This document shows, piece after piece, positions 54,471 to 62,842 of a stretch of 64,000 nt of DNA. The translations under genes were made by a program, and so were the position numbers. The first letter of the stretch is position 1; every line of letters begins with the position of its first letter. This DNA comes from Erwinia psidii (GTDB taxonomy: Bacteria > Pseudomonadota > Gammaproteobacteria > Enterobacterales > Enterobacteriaceae). The DNA is taken from contig NZ_RHHM01000013.1 of the NCBI RefSeq assembly GCF_003846135.1, forward strand, positions 1 to 64,000. The letters run 5' to 3'. A model generated the notes under the pieces. It was not told the origin of the DNA. It saw nothing but the letters and a program-made list of their open reading frames with translations, and ran no database searches.

Positions 54471-54524
54471 GTCATGGATTGACGGTATTCGTTCACGGTA
54501 TTTTGCCTGCGGAGGGCAATAAAA

Positions 54525-55220
54525 ATGCATAAAATCCTGTTGGTTGACGATGACCGCGAATTGACTTCGCTGCTGAAAGAATTACTTGAAATGGAAGGCT
54601 TTGATGTACTGGTCGCCAGCGATGGTGAACAAGCGCTGGGCCTGCTGGACAGTACGGTTGACCTGCTATTGCTTGACGTAATGATGCCAAAGAAAAACGG
54701 CATTGATACCTTAAAAGAACTCCGTCAGCACCACCAGACGCCGGTCATTATGCTTACTGCCCGCGGTAGCGAGCTGGATCGTGTTTTGGGGTTGGAACTG
54801 GGTGCCGATGACTATCTGCCTAAACCGTTTAACGATCGTGAGCTTGTGGCGCGCATACGCGCTATTTTGCGCCGTTCGAACTGGAGCGAGCAGCAACAGC
54901 ATGACAGCAGCTCTCCAACCCTTGAGGTGGATCACCTGAGCCTGAATCCGGGTCGCCAGGAAGCCAGCTTTGATAACCAGACGCTGGAACTGACCGGGAC
55001 TGAGTTTACGCTGCTTTATTTGCTGGCACAGCATCTGGGGCAGGTTGTGTCTCGTGAGCATCTCAGCCAGGAAGTATTGGGTAAACGCTTAACGCCGTTT
55101 GATCGCGCAATTGATATGCATATTTCCAATTTGCGCCGCAAACTTCCCGATCGTAAAGATGGTCACCCATGGTTTAAAACACTGCGTGGGCGAGGCTATC
55201 TGATGGTTTCCGCGACATGA
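54525..55220 (+). CDS. cpxR: Envelope-stress response regulator CpxR
   Basis: OmpR-family regulator. 231 residues: receiver domain with phosphorylation site D51 (LLLLDVMMP) and the acidic pair in LVDDDRE, then a winged-helix DNA-binding domain (about 135-228) with LTGTEFTLLYLLAQH, RAIDMHISNLRRKL and TLRGRGYLM. ATGA overlap couples it to cpxA. Confidence 0.98.
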   Translation: MHKILLVDDDRELTSLLKELLEMEGFDVLVASDGEQALGLLDSTVDLLLLDVMMPKKNGIDTLKELRQHHQTPVIMLTARGSELDRVLGLELGADDYLPKPFNDRELVARIRAILRRSNWSEQQQHDSSSPTLEVDHLSLNPGRQEASFDNQTLELTGTEFTLLYLLAQHLGQVVSREHLSQEVLGKRLTPFDRAIDMHISNLRRKLPDRKDGHPWFKTLRGRGYLMVSAT

Positions 55221-56593
55221 TTTCAAGCCTTACCACCCGCATCTTCGCCATTTTTTGGCTGACACTGGCACTGGTGCTGATGCTGGTTTTAATGGTGCCC
55301 AAACTGGATACACGCCAGATGACGCCGCTTCTGGATAACGAGCAGCGTCAGGGCATCATGATTGAACAGCACGTTGAGGCGGAGCTGGTTCAGGACCCGC
55401 CGAATGATTTGATGTGGTGGCGCCGGTTATTCCGTGCCATTGACAAATGGGCACCTCCGGGCCAGCGCCTGCTATTGGTGACCAGCGAAGGCAGGGTGAT
55501 TGGCGCACAACACAATGAAATGCAGGTTATCCGTAATTTTATTGGTCAGTCCGACAATGCCGATCATCCGCAGAAAAAGAAATACGGCAGAATAGAAATG
55601 ATTGGCCCCTTCTCGGTCCGTGACGGAGAAGATAACTATCAGCTCTATTTGATCCGTCCGGCGGGCAGCACACAGCTCGACTTTATCAACTTGCTGTTTG
55701 ACCGCCCCCTGCTGTTACTGATGGTTACTATGCTGATCAGCTCACCTTTGCTGTTATGGCTGGCATGGAGTCTGGCGAAACCGGCGCGCAAGCTGAAACA
55801 CGCAGCAGATGATGTCGCCGCAGGTAACTTACGTCAGCGGCCTGAGCTGGAATCGGGTCCACAGGAGTTTATGGCGGCGGGTGCCAGTTTCAACCAGATG
55901 GTCAGCGCTCTGGAAAGGATGATGACCGGCCAACAGCGTTTACTGTCCGATATCTCTCACGAATTACGCACGCCACTTACCCGCCTGCAACTGGCTACAG
56001 CACTGATGCGCCGCCGTCAGGGTGAAGGCAAAGAACTGCAACGTATTGAGACAGAAGCCCAGCGGCTGGATGGCATGATTAACGATCTGTTAGTTCTCTC
56101 GCGGACGCAGCACAAAAACGCGCTGGTCAGTGAGGCGATGAAAGCCAGCCAGCTGTGGTCAGGGGTGCTGGACGATGCACAGTTTGAAGCGGAACAGATG
56201 GGGAAAGTGCTGGAAATCCCTTATCCCCCAGGACCATGGCCACTGTACGGTAACCCAAATGCCCTGGACAGCGCCCTGGAAAATATTGTCCGCAATGCGC
56301 TGCGCTACTCCTGGTCAAAAATCATGGTGAGCTTCTCAGTAGATAAACAAGGGATCACCATTCATGTCGATGATGATGGCCCAGGTGTCAGCGCTGAAGA
56401 TCGTGAGCAAATTTTTCGGCCCTTTTATCGTACGGATGAAGCGCGCGACCGCGAATCAGGCGGTACTGGGCTTGGACTGGCGATTGTCGATACGGCTATC
56501 CAGCAGCATCATGGCTGGGTGAAAGCCGATGACAGCCCGCTTGGCGGTTTGCGACTGACAATCTGGCTGCCACTCTATACCAGCAACAACTGA
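55217..56593 (+). CDS. cpxA: Envelope-stress sensor kinase CpxA
   Basis: Inner-membrane histidine kinase/phosphatase for CpxR. 458 residues: first membrane helix (about 7-27), periplasmic sensor domain, second helix (about 163-185), HAMP, the H box DISHELRTPLTRLQ with H248, and N/G boxes in ENIVRNALRYS, DDDGPGVS and GGTGLGLAIVDTAIQQH. Overlaps cpxR by four bases. trmL follows on the same strand after 42 bp containing a hairpin. Confidence 0.98.
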   Translation: MISSLTTRIFAIFWLTLALVLMLVLMVPKLDTRQMTPLLDNEQRQGIMIEQHVEAELVQDPPNDLMWWRRLFRAIDKWAPPGQRLLLVTSEGRVIGAQHNEMQVIRNFIGQSDNADHPQKKKYGRIEMIGPFSVRDGEDNYQLYLIRPAGSTQLDFINLLFDRPLLLLMVTMLISSPLLLWLAWSLAKPARKLKHAADDVAAGNLRQRPELESGPQEFMAAGASFNQMVSALERMMTGQQRLLSDISHELRTPLTRLQLATALMRRRQGEGKELQRIETEAQRLDGMINDLLVLSRTQHKNALVSEAMKASQLWSGVLDDAQFEAEQMGKVLEIPYPPGPWPLYGNPNALDSALENIVRNALRYSWSKIMVSFSVDKQGITIHVDDDGPGVSAEDREQIFRPFYRTDEARDRESGGTGLGLAIVDTAIQQHHGWVKADDSPLGGLRLTIWLPLYTSNN

Positions 56594-56606
56594 TCTTTGC
56601 TATGCT

Positions 56607-56630
56607 GCGGCCCTTGATGATGAGGGCCGC
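56607..56630 (+). promoter_or_regulatory. Hairpin covering the trmL ribosome-binding site
   Basis: GCGGCCCT / AGGGCCGC perfect 8-bp stem with loop TGATGATG, ending five bases before the trmL ATG. The only Shine-Dalgarno candidate (GAGGG) lies in the 3' arm. No U-run follows, so a simple terminator is unlikely. Confidence 0.7.
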
Positions 56631-56635
56631 TGTCG

Positions 56636-57112
56636 ATGTTGAATATCGTTTTATTTGAACCTGAAATTCCCCCTAATACCGGTAATATCATTCGCCTTTG
56701 CGCCAACACTGGCTTTCTGCTCCATCTGATAGAACCATTGGGTTTCGCCTGGGACGACAAGCGTCTGCGCCGTGCCGGACTTGATTACCATGAATTTACC
56801 GCTATTCAGCGCCATGTTGACTACAATGCGTTTATCGAGAAGGAAGCGCCCGAACGGCTGTTTGCTTTGACGACCAAAGGCACACCCGCACACAGTGCGG
56901 TCAGTTATCAGGCAGGGGATTATCTGCTTTTCGGGCCGGAAACACGTGGACTGCCTGACAGCGTATTAAATGCGCTGCCTGCTCAACAGAAAATCCGCAT
57001 TCCCATGCTGCCAAACAGCCGCAGCATGAACCTGTCAAATGCAGTATCAGTAGTGGTATATGAGGCATGGCGGCAGTTAGATTATGGCGGTGCGTTGATT
57101 AAAACGGGTTAA
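56636..57112 (+). CDS. trmL: tRNA (cytidine/uridine-34-2'-O)-methyltransferase
   Basis: SPOUT-fold methyltransferase that modifies the wobble ribose of tRNA-Leu isoacceptors. 158 residues: [23 protein letters not shown] at the start, and knot motifs [11 protein letters not shown] and [19 protein letters not shown]. Follows cpxA here, whereas in E. coli it stands beside cysE only. The last four bases overlap the convergent cysE. Confidence 0.96.
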   Translation: MLNIVLFEPEIPPNTGNIIRLCANTGFLLHLIEPLGFAWDDKRLRRAGLDYHEFTAIQRHVDYNAFIEKEAPERLFALTTKGTPAHSAVSYQAGDYLLFGPETRGLPDSVLNALPAQQKIRIPMLPNSRSMNLSNAVSVVVYEAWRQLDYGGALIKTG

Positions 57113-57930
57113 ATCCCGTCCCCGAACTCAAAGCCTGCCACCATGCCATTGAAGTGCTGATCCATATCCATTGACGGTTTGTCGCTGTTCGGTTTACCGA
57201 CAATGCGCGCCGGAACACCCGCAGCAGTGGTATGAGGTGGCACAGGTTGCAGGACCACAGAGCCTGCACCGATTTTCGCTCCACAGCCAATCTCAATATT
57301 GCCAAGAATTTTGGCACCGGCACCAATCATCACGCCTTCACGGATTTTGGGATGGCGATCGCCCGACGTTTTACCCGTACCACCCAGCGTCACCGATTGT
57401 AAAATCGACACATCATCTTCAATCACCGCCGTTTCACCGACCACAATACCGGTAGCATGATCGAGCATAATGCCACGACCAATTTTTGCTGCCGGATGGA
57501 TATCCACAGCAAAAGAGACAGAAACTTCATTTTGCAGATAGATTGCCAATGCCCGGCGCCCTTCATTCCACAGCCAGTGACCAATACGATAGGCCTGCAA
57601 GGCATGAAAGCCTTTCAGATACAGCAGGGGCGTGGAATATTTATCAATGGCGGGGTCACGCTGACGCACAGCCTGGATATCACATGCTGCCGACGTAATC
57701 ATTGAAGGATCTTGCTGATAGGCTTCCTGCACAATCTCACGAATAGCAATGGCAGGCATAATGGGGTTGGCCAGTTTATTGGCCAACATGTAACTCAGTG
57801 CGCTGCCCAGATCGTCATGTTTTAACAACGTGGCGTGGTAAAAACTGGCCAGCATTGGTTCGCAGTCCGCAAGGGCCCACGCTTCCGCTTTAATATACTT
57901 CCAGACCAGTTCAGGCTCTACACACGGCAT
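57109..57930 (-). CDS. cysE: Serine acetyltransferase
   Basis: First step of cysteine synthesis, making O-acetylserine. 273 residues as in E. coli: helical N-terminal half, then a left-handed beta-helix of hexapeptide repeats ([22 protein letters not shown] with the catalytic His, [40 protein letters not shown]). The C-terminal tail ends GDGI; its terminal Ile is the residue that docks in CysK in the cysteine synthase complex. Last gene of the yibN-grxC-secB-gpsA-cysE run. Confidence 0.97.
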   Translation of the reverse strand: MPCVEPELVWKYIKAEAWALADCEPMLASFYHATLLKHDDLGSALSYMLANKLANPIMPAIAIREIVQEAYQQDPSMITSAACDIQAVRQRDPAIDKYSTPLLYLKGFHALQAYRIGHWLWNEGRRALAIYLQNEVSVSFAVDIHPAAKIGRGIMLDHATGIVVGETAVIEDDVSILQSVTLGGTGKTSGDRHPKIREGVMIGAGAKILGNIEIGCGAKIGAGSVVLQPVPPHTTAAGVPARIVGKPNSDKPSMDMDQHFNGMVAGFEFGDGI

Positions 57931-57996
57931 GACATCTTCCCCCTAAAATATAGCCTCCGTGAAACACCGAAAGCTACGACGCCGGGCATCCCTGTC

Positions 57997-59016
57997 TCAG
58001 CTGGCGCTGTTTTCATCTTTCCTGGCGCGTCCAAGTAAGCTCAATGCTGCATCCCGTGCATTTTTTTCGCAATACAATACCTGATAAATCTGCTCGGTTA
58101 TTGGCATTTCCACGCCACAGCGGGCTGCCAGCGCCTTAACTTCTTTGGTATTTCGAAAACCTTCAACCACCTGGCCTATATTGTTCTGCGCCGTTTCCAC
58201 GTCAATTCCCTGCCCCAGCATCATGCCAAAACGGCGATTACGGGACTGGTTATCAGTGCAGGTAAGCACCAGATCGCCCAGACCCGCCATGCCCATAAAG
58301 GTGCTCGGGTCTGCACCCAGCGCTGCTCCCAGACGGGTCATCTCCGCCAGACCGCGGGTTATCAACGCCGTTCTTGCGTTTGCGCCAAAACCGATGCCAT
58401 CAGAAATACCGGCACCAATTGCAATCACGTTTTTTACCGCGCCACCCAACTGGACACCCGTGAAGTCAGGATTGTTATAAACACGAAAGCTCTTACCACA
58501 GTGCAATAACGTTTGCAGCTCTTGCGCAAACCCAATATCCGTTGCCGCCAGTGCGATAGCGGTAGGCAGGCCTGCCGCCAGCTCTTTAGCAAAGGTTGGC
58601 CCTGAAATCACCGCCAGCGGGATCCCCTCACCAAGAATTTCGCGAGCCACGTCCTGCAACAACCGGCCCGTTTCTTTTTCCAGGCCTTTGGTAGCCCAGA
58701 CAATGCGTGAGTCTGCTCGCAGATGCGGCCTGATTTGCTGTAACACATCACCAAACACATGGCTGGGAACGACCACCAGCAGGTCACGGCTGGCGGCAAT
58801 AGCCGTCGCCAGATCGAGTTCAATGCGCAGAGAATCAGGAAAGGTGACATCAGGCAGAAAAGCAATATTACAGCGATCGGCCTGTAACCGTGCCTGATGT
58901 TGTGGGTTATGGCCCCACATCACCACCTGATGACCATTACGTGCCAGCGTGATGGCCAAAGCGGTGCCATAAGATCCGGCACCGATAACGCTCATTGACG
59001 CATTAGCCTGTGGCAT
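57997..59016 (-). CDS. gpsA: Glycerol-3-phosphate dehydrogenase [NAD(P)+]
   Basis: Makes sn-glycerol 3-phosphate from dihydroxyacetone phosphate for phospholipid synthesis. 339 residues: N-terminal [18 protein letters not shown] (nucleotide-binding), catalytic-site [31 protein letters not shown] and [10 protein letters not shown]. Its ATG overlaps the last base of the secB stop (TAATG), indicating coupled translation. Confidence 0.97.
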   Translation of the reverse strand: MPQANASMSVIGAGSYGTALAITLARNGHQVVMWGHNPQHQARLQADRCNIAFLPDVTFPDSLRIELDLATAIAASRDLLVVVPSHVFGDVLQQIRPHLRADSRIVWATKGLEKETGRLLQDVAREILGEGIPLAVISGPTFAKELAAGLPTAIALAATDIGFAQELQTLLHCGKSFRVYNNPDFTGVQLGGAVKNVIAIGAGISDGIGFGANARTALITRGLAEMTRLGAALGADPSTFMGMAGLGDLVLTCTDNQSRNRRFGMMLGQGIDVETAQNNIGQVVEGFRNTKEVKALAARCGVEMPITEQIYQVLYCEKNARDAALSLLGRARKDENSAS

Positions 59017-59483
59017 TACGCATCCTGCTGCGGTGCGTCACCTTCACTTACCTGCTGCTGAAGATAGTTCATAAACAGTGCATCAAAGTTGACCGGGGCC
59101 AGATTCAGCTGCGGGAAAGTACCACGAGAAACCAGGCTGGTAATGCATTCGCGTGCATAGGGGAAAAGGATATTCGGGCAATATGCACCGAGACAATGTG
59201 CCATCTGGTTGCCTTCAATGCCAGATACAGAGAAGATACCTGCCTGCTGCACTTCGCACAGAAACGCCGTTTCTTCACCCACGGTCGCGGTTACCGTGAC
59301 ACGAAGAACGACTTCAAAGACGTCATCAGCCAGCTGACTTGAAGCAGTATCCAGATCCAGTTTGACTTCTGGCTCCCATTCTTTCTGAAAAATCTGGGGG
59401 GCATTAGGTGCTTCAAACGAGACATCTTTAGTGTAAATACGCTGAATCTGGAAAGACATCTCGGTGTTGTTTTGTTCTGACAT
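59016..59483 (-). CDS. secB: Protein-export chaperone SecB
   Basis: Tetrameric chaperone that keeps presecretory proteins unfolded and delivers them to SecA. 155 residues: [51 protein letters not shown], and an acidic C-terminal tail. Overlaps gpsA by one base and follows grxC after 51 bp. Confidence 0.98.
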   Translation of the reverse strand: MSEQNNTEMSFQIQRIYTKDVSFEAPNAPQIFQKEWEPEVKLDLDTASSQLADDVFEVVLRVTVTATVGEETAFLCEVQQAGIFSVSGIEGNQMAHCLGAYCPNILFPYARECITSLVSRGTFPQLNLAPVNFDALFMNYLQQQVSEGDAPQQDA

Positions 59484-59534
59484 GTTACGTAATCCTATGT
59501 GTTAAACAATCCGTTAATTCGTAAGCTGGCCGTT

Positions 59535-59786
59535 TTATTTTAATAGCGGGTCCAGGCCCTGGCGGCCATCAAGTGCATAGAGGTCGTCACAGCCACCGAT
59601 GTGTTGAGCATCAATAAAAATCTGTGGGACCGTCGTGCGGCCACTTCGGTTAATCATCTCTTCGCGCCTGGCGGCATCACTGTCAATAGCAATTTCCTGA
59701 TACTTAACGCCTTTCTGACTTAACAGCGCTTTTGCACGGTGACAAAAAGGACAGGTCGCTTTGGTATAGATTTCAACATTAGCCAT
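59535..59786 (-). CDS. grxC: Glutaredoxin 3
   Basis: Glutathione-dependent disulfide reductase, 83 residues. The active site is CPFC (C12, C15) instead of the CPYC I recall for E. coli; the Tyr-to-Phe change is common in the family. TTVPQIFIDAQHIGGCDDLYALD is the glutathione-binding part. The frame is open to 59942 inside yibN, but MANVEIYTKATCPFC is the family start. Confidence 0.96.
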   Translation of the reverse strand: MANVEIYTKATCPFCHRAKALLSQKGVKYQEIAIDSDAARREEMINRSGRTTVPQIFIDAQHIGGCDDLYALDGRQGLDPLLK

Positions 59787-59802
59787 GTTGTAACTCCGAA
59801 TT

Positions 59803-60234
59803 TTACTTGCCTCGCACCAGTGGAAGATTTTCACCATTCCATCCTGATACGCCATCTTTGAGAACAAAAACCCGCCCGAAGCCGGCCGTATTAAGCTGAG
59901 CAGCAGAATCGATAGCAGAAGTGCCGGTTGCGCAGACCACAATCACTGGCTGGGCTTTATGCTTTTCCAGCTCACCAAAGCTGCCTTTTTTGATATCAGC
60001 AGCCAGCAAGTTAATGGCATTAGAAATATGGCCTTTACGGAAGTCATCGCGTGAACGCACATCAACCACCACACCGTTTTCTTTGTTAATTAAGTAGGTT
60101 GCTTCACCACGGCTGATTGTTTTCACTTTGGAAAACATACCCTTAACAGTAGTCACGATCACTAAAACCAACAGCGCAACCCACGCCAGACTGAGGATGG
60201 TATGGTTGCCTGCAAACTGCATAATATCTTGCAT
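59803..60234 (-). CDS. yibN: Membrane-anchored rhodanese-like protein YibN
   Basis: 143 residues: one N-terminal membrane helix (about 13-32, [20 protein letters not shown]) and a cytosolic rhodanese domain with [20 protein letters not shown] and the active-site cysteine in VVCATGTSA. Sulfur-transfer substrate unknown. First gene of the secB cluster; grxC follows after 16 bp. Confidence 0.94.
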   Translation of the reverse strand: MQDIMQFAGNHTILSLAWVALLVLVIVTTVKGMFSKVKTISRGEATYLINKENGVVVDVRSRDDFRKGHISNAINLLAADIKKGSFGELEKHKAQPVIVVCATGTSAIDSAAQLNTAGFGRVFVLKDGVSGWNGENLPLVRGK

Positions 60235-60563
60235 GAGGGGTAACAGCTCCCGAAGCGGGTTAATAAGCTAAAACAAGGCTTCTGAGTATACCTACCACTG
60301 CGGTCATGTACAGTCGTGAAGCGGCTGGAGTTCTGTTTTCTGGGGCAGATCTGCAAAAAAAATTGCCTTAAGTGCAAATCACCAGTCGGCCTTGCGACAG
60401 CCACCTTATTGTTTGGTTATTTGTTGCACAATATTTCTTCGCGGGACAGGCCATTTTGCTTCACCCCTCCCATACCCTCACCGGGAGTCTGTCATTAATG
60501 GAAACGCAAAAGCCGTTGAGATAGCTGGTAAGCGGCTGTTCATCGTGAAATAATCCTGGACCT
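60235..60563. other. Non-coding interval between yibN and envC
   Basis: About 330 bp between divergent yibN and envC. No coding sequence recognised. In E. coli gpmM (phosphoglycerate mutase) stands here, ahead of envC; no trace of it was seen. Confidence 0.5.
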
Positions 60564-61868
60564 ATGAGGCAAAACGCGACAGTTTCACTTCTCCGAACCC
60601 AGGGTAATGGATCAGCCAGCGGCGCTCCATCGCATCTTGCCGTGTTCATTCTTTCCAGCTGCATGCTTTGCGCTGGATTACTGCTGCCCGTCGCCAGCCA
60701 GGCTGCCGAAGACAATAAATCTGAACTGAAAAGCATTCAGCAGAATATTGCCGTTAAAGAAAAAAGCGTCCAGTTACAGAAGCAGCAACGTACCAAACTG
60801 CTTAATCAGCTACAAAGTCAGGAAAAAATCATCGCTCAGGCCAGCCGTCAATTGCACGAAACGCAATTGACCCTTTCCGGCCTGAACAAAGCGATCGCGT
60901 CTCTGACCGCGTCAATCAACGCATTACAGGATCAACAGGATCGCCAGCAAAAACTGCTGGCCGGGCAACTTGATGCGGCTTTCCGTCAGGGTCAACACAG
61001 CGGGCTACAACTCATACTCAGTGGTGAGGAAAGTCAGCGCAGTGAACGTATTCTGGCCTATTTCGGTTACCTTAATGCAGCGCGGCAAAAATCCATCGAC
61101 GAGCTGAAAAAAACCCGCAGCGACCTTTCAGCACAGAAAGCGACGCGGGTAGAAAAACAGGCGCAACAGCAATCACTACTGATTCAGCAGCAGGATCAGC
61201 AGCAAAAACTGGAAGGCGCTCGCGTTGCCCGCAAGAAAACGCTCACCGTACTGGAGTCATCGCTGGAAAAAGATCAGGCCCAGTTAACAGAGATGCGGCA
61301 AAACGAGAGCCGTTTGCAGGACAAAATTGCCAAAGCAGAGCGGGAAGCCCGTGCACGCGCTGAAAAAGAAGCCAGGGATGCACAGCGTATTCGTGACCGC
61401 GAAAGCCAGGCAAAGAGCAAGGGCAGCACCTATAAACCTACTGAAGGTGAGCGCTCGCTTATGGCACGTACCGGCGGTCTGGGGCGGCCTTCGGGACAGG
61501 CGCTGTGGCCGGTACATGGCAGGATAGAGCATCGTTTCGGTGAGCAGCTCCAGGGTGAATTACGCTGGAAAGGGCTGGTCATTAATGCCCCGGAAGGTAC
61601 GGAAGTAAAAGCCATTGCCGACGGGCGTGTGCTAATGGCCGACTGGCTGCAAGGTTACGGCCTGGTGGTGGTCATTGAGCACGGTAAAGGCGATATGAGC
61701 CTGTATGGCTACAACCAAAGTGCGCTGGTGAGCGTGGGTTCTCAGGTCCGGGCCGGACAGCCTGTCGCGCTGGTGGGAACCAGCGGTGGCAGGGGTACCC
61801 CGTCACTCTATTTTGAAATCCGCCGCCAGGGACAGGCCGTCAATCCACTACCGTGGTTGGGAAGGTAA
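60564..61868 (+). CDS. envC: Murein hydrolase activator EnvC
   Basis: Periplasmic activator of amidases AmiA and AmiB at the division site. 434 residues: signal peptide (about 25-47, ending ASQA before AEDNKSEL), long coiled coil (about 50-280, rich in Gln), and a C-terminal LytM/M23 domain (about 315-434) with LRWKGLVINAPEGTEVKAIA and HGKGDMSLYGYNQSALVSVG, a degenerate peptidase lacking full zinc ligands. The N-terminus before the signal is longer than in E. coli. yibQ follows after 3 bp. Confidence 0.95.
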   Translation: MRQNATVSLLRTQGNGSASGAPSHLAVFILSSCMLCAGLLLPVASQAAEDNKSELKSIQQNIAVKEKSVQLQKQQRTKLLNQLQSQEKIIAQASRQLHETQLTLSGLNKAIASLTASINALQDQQDRQQKLLAGQLDAAFRQGQHSGLQLILSGEESQRSERILAYFGYLNAARQKSIDELKKTRSDLSAQKATRVEKQAQQQSLLIQQQDQQQKLEGARVARKKTLTVLESSLEKDQAQLTEMRQNESRLQDKIAKAEREARARAEKEARDAQRIRDRESQAKSKGSTYKPTEGERSLMARTGGLGRPSGQALWPVHGRIEHRFGEQLQGELRWKGLVINAPEGTEVKAIADGRVLMADWLQGYGLVVVIEHGKGDMSLYGYNQSALVSVGSQVRAGQPVALVGTSGGRGTPSLYFEIRRQGQAVNPLPWLGR

Positions 61869-61871
61869 CTT

Positions 61872-62807
61872 TTGTCACATTTCCGTAAAATCAGCAGCTT
61901 ACTGTCAGGCCTGCTCATGGTCTGTACAGCGCATGCTGGCAAACTCGCTATTGTTATCGATGATTTTGGCTACCGACCGACACAGGAAAATCAGGTATTA
62001 CAAATGCCTCCGGCCATTTCCGTTGCGGTATTACCCAATGCCCCCTACGCCCGGGAAATGGCGACCAAAGCACATCAGCGCGGTCATGAAGTGCTGATCC
62101 ATCTGCCCATGGCTCCGCTCAGCAAGCAGCCGCTGGAAAAAGATACGTTGCGACCGGACATGTCGGGCGGCGAAATTGAGCGAATTATTCGCGAAGCCAC
62201 CGGCAGGGTACCGTTTGCTGTCGGGCTGAACAACCATATGGGCAGCGCCATGACGTCCAGCTTGTCAGGCATGCAAAAAGTGATGCAGGCACTTGATAAT
62301 TATAACCTTTACTTTCTGGACAGCATGACCATCGGCAACAGCCAGTCTTCCCGCGCCGCACAGGGGACGCGAGTAAAAGTGATAAAACGTCGGGTGTTCC
62401 TTGACGACACGCAGAATGAAGCCGACATCCGTCAACAGTTTTTGCGCGCCGTGCGCCTTGCCCAGCGCGATGGCTCCGCAATTGCTATTGGCCATCCTCA
62501 TCCATCGACGGTGAACGTTTTACAGCAAATGTTGCCGAGGCTTCCGGCGGATATTACATTGGTTCGCCCAAGTCAGTTGCTTAATGAGCCACAGAGCCGC
62601 CAGCAGAGTTCACCACCGCCGCAGGGCAAACCGCTGCCGTCCGGCAATGCTTTCCACGGCGTGAAAGATTGCCCGGTCAACGTTGGTCCTGTGCCCGCAA
62701 CACAGGCATTTTCCGTGGTTGCAGATAGTCTTTCCCACAGTGCGATGGTTCAGTATTTTTCCACCCATTTCTCCGGTCTGAGCATCGGAGCCGGGAAAAC
62801 GCCTTGA
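61872..62807 (+). CDS. yibQ: Divergent polysaccharide deacetylase family protein YibQ
   Basis: 311 residues from a TTG start 3 bp after envC. Signal peptide MSHFRKISSLLSGLLMVCTAHAG, then the deacetylase-like fold: KLAIVIDDFGYRPTQ, AVLPNAPYAREMA, GHEVLIHLPM, GLNNHMGSAMT and IAIGHPHPST. The tail after about residue 235 (QSRQQSSPPPQGKPLPSGN onward) is low in complexity and probably disordered. Substrate unknown; linkage to envC suggests envelope work. Confidence 0.92.
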   Translation: MSHFRKISSLLSGLLMVCTAHAGKLAIVIDDFGYRPTQENQVLQMPPAISVAVLPNAPYAREMATKAHQRGHEVLIHLPMAPLSKQPLEKDTLRPDMSGGEIERIIREATGRVPFAVGLNNHMGSAMTSSLSGMQKVMQALDNYNLYFLDSMTIGNSQSSRAAQGTRVKVIKRRVFLDDTQNEADIRQQFLRAVRLAQRDGSAIAIGHPHPSTVNVLQQMLPRLPADITLVRPSQLLNEPQSRQQSSPPPQGKPLPSGNAFHGVKDCPVNVGPVPATQAFSVVADSLSHSAMVQYFSTHFSGLSIGAGKTP

Positions 62808-62842
62808 CGTCGTGTGGGTGACGAAACAGATATGGAAGCAGC

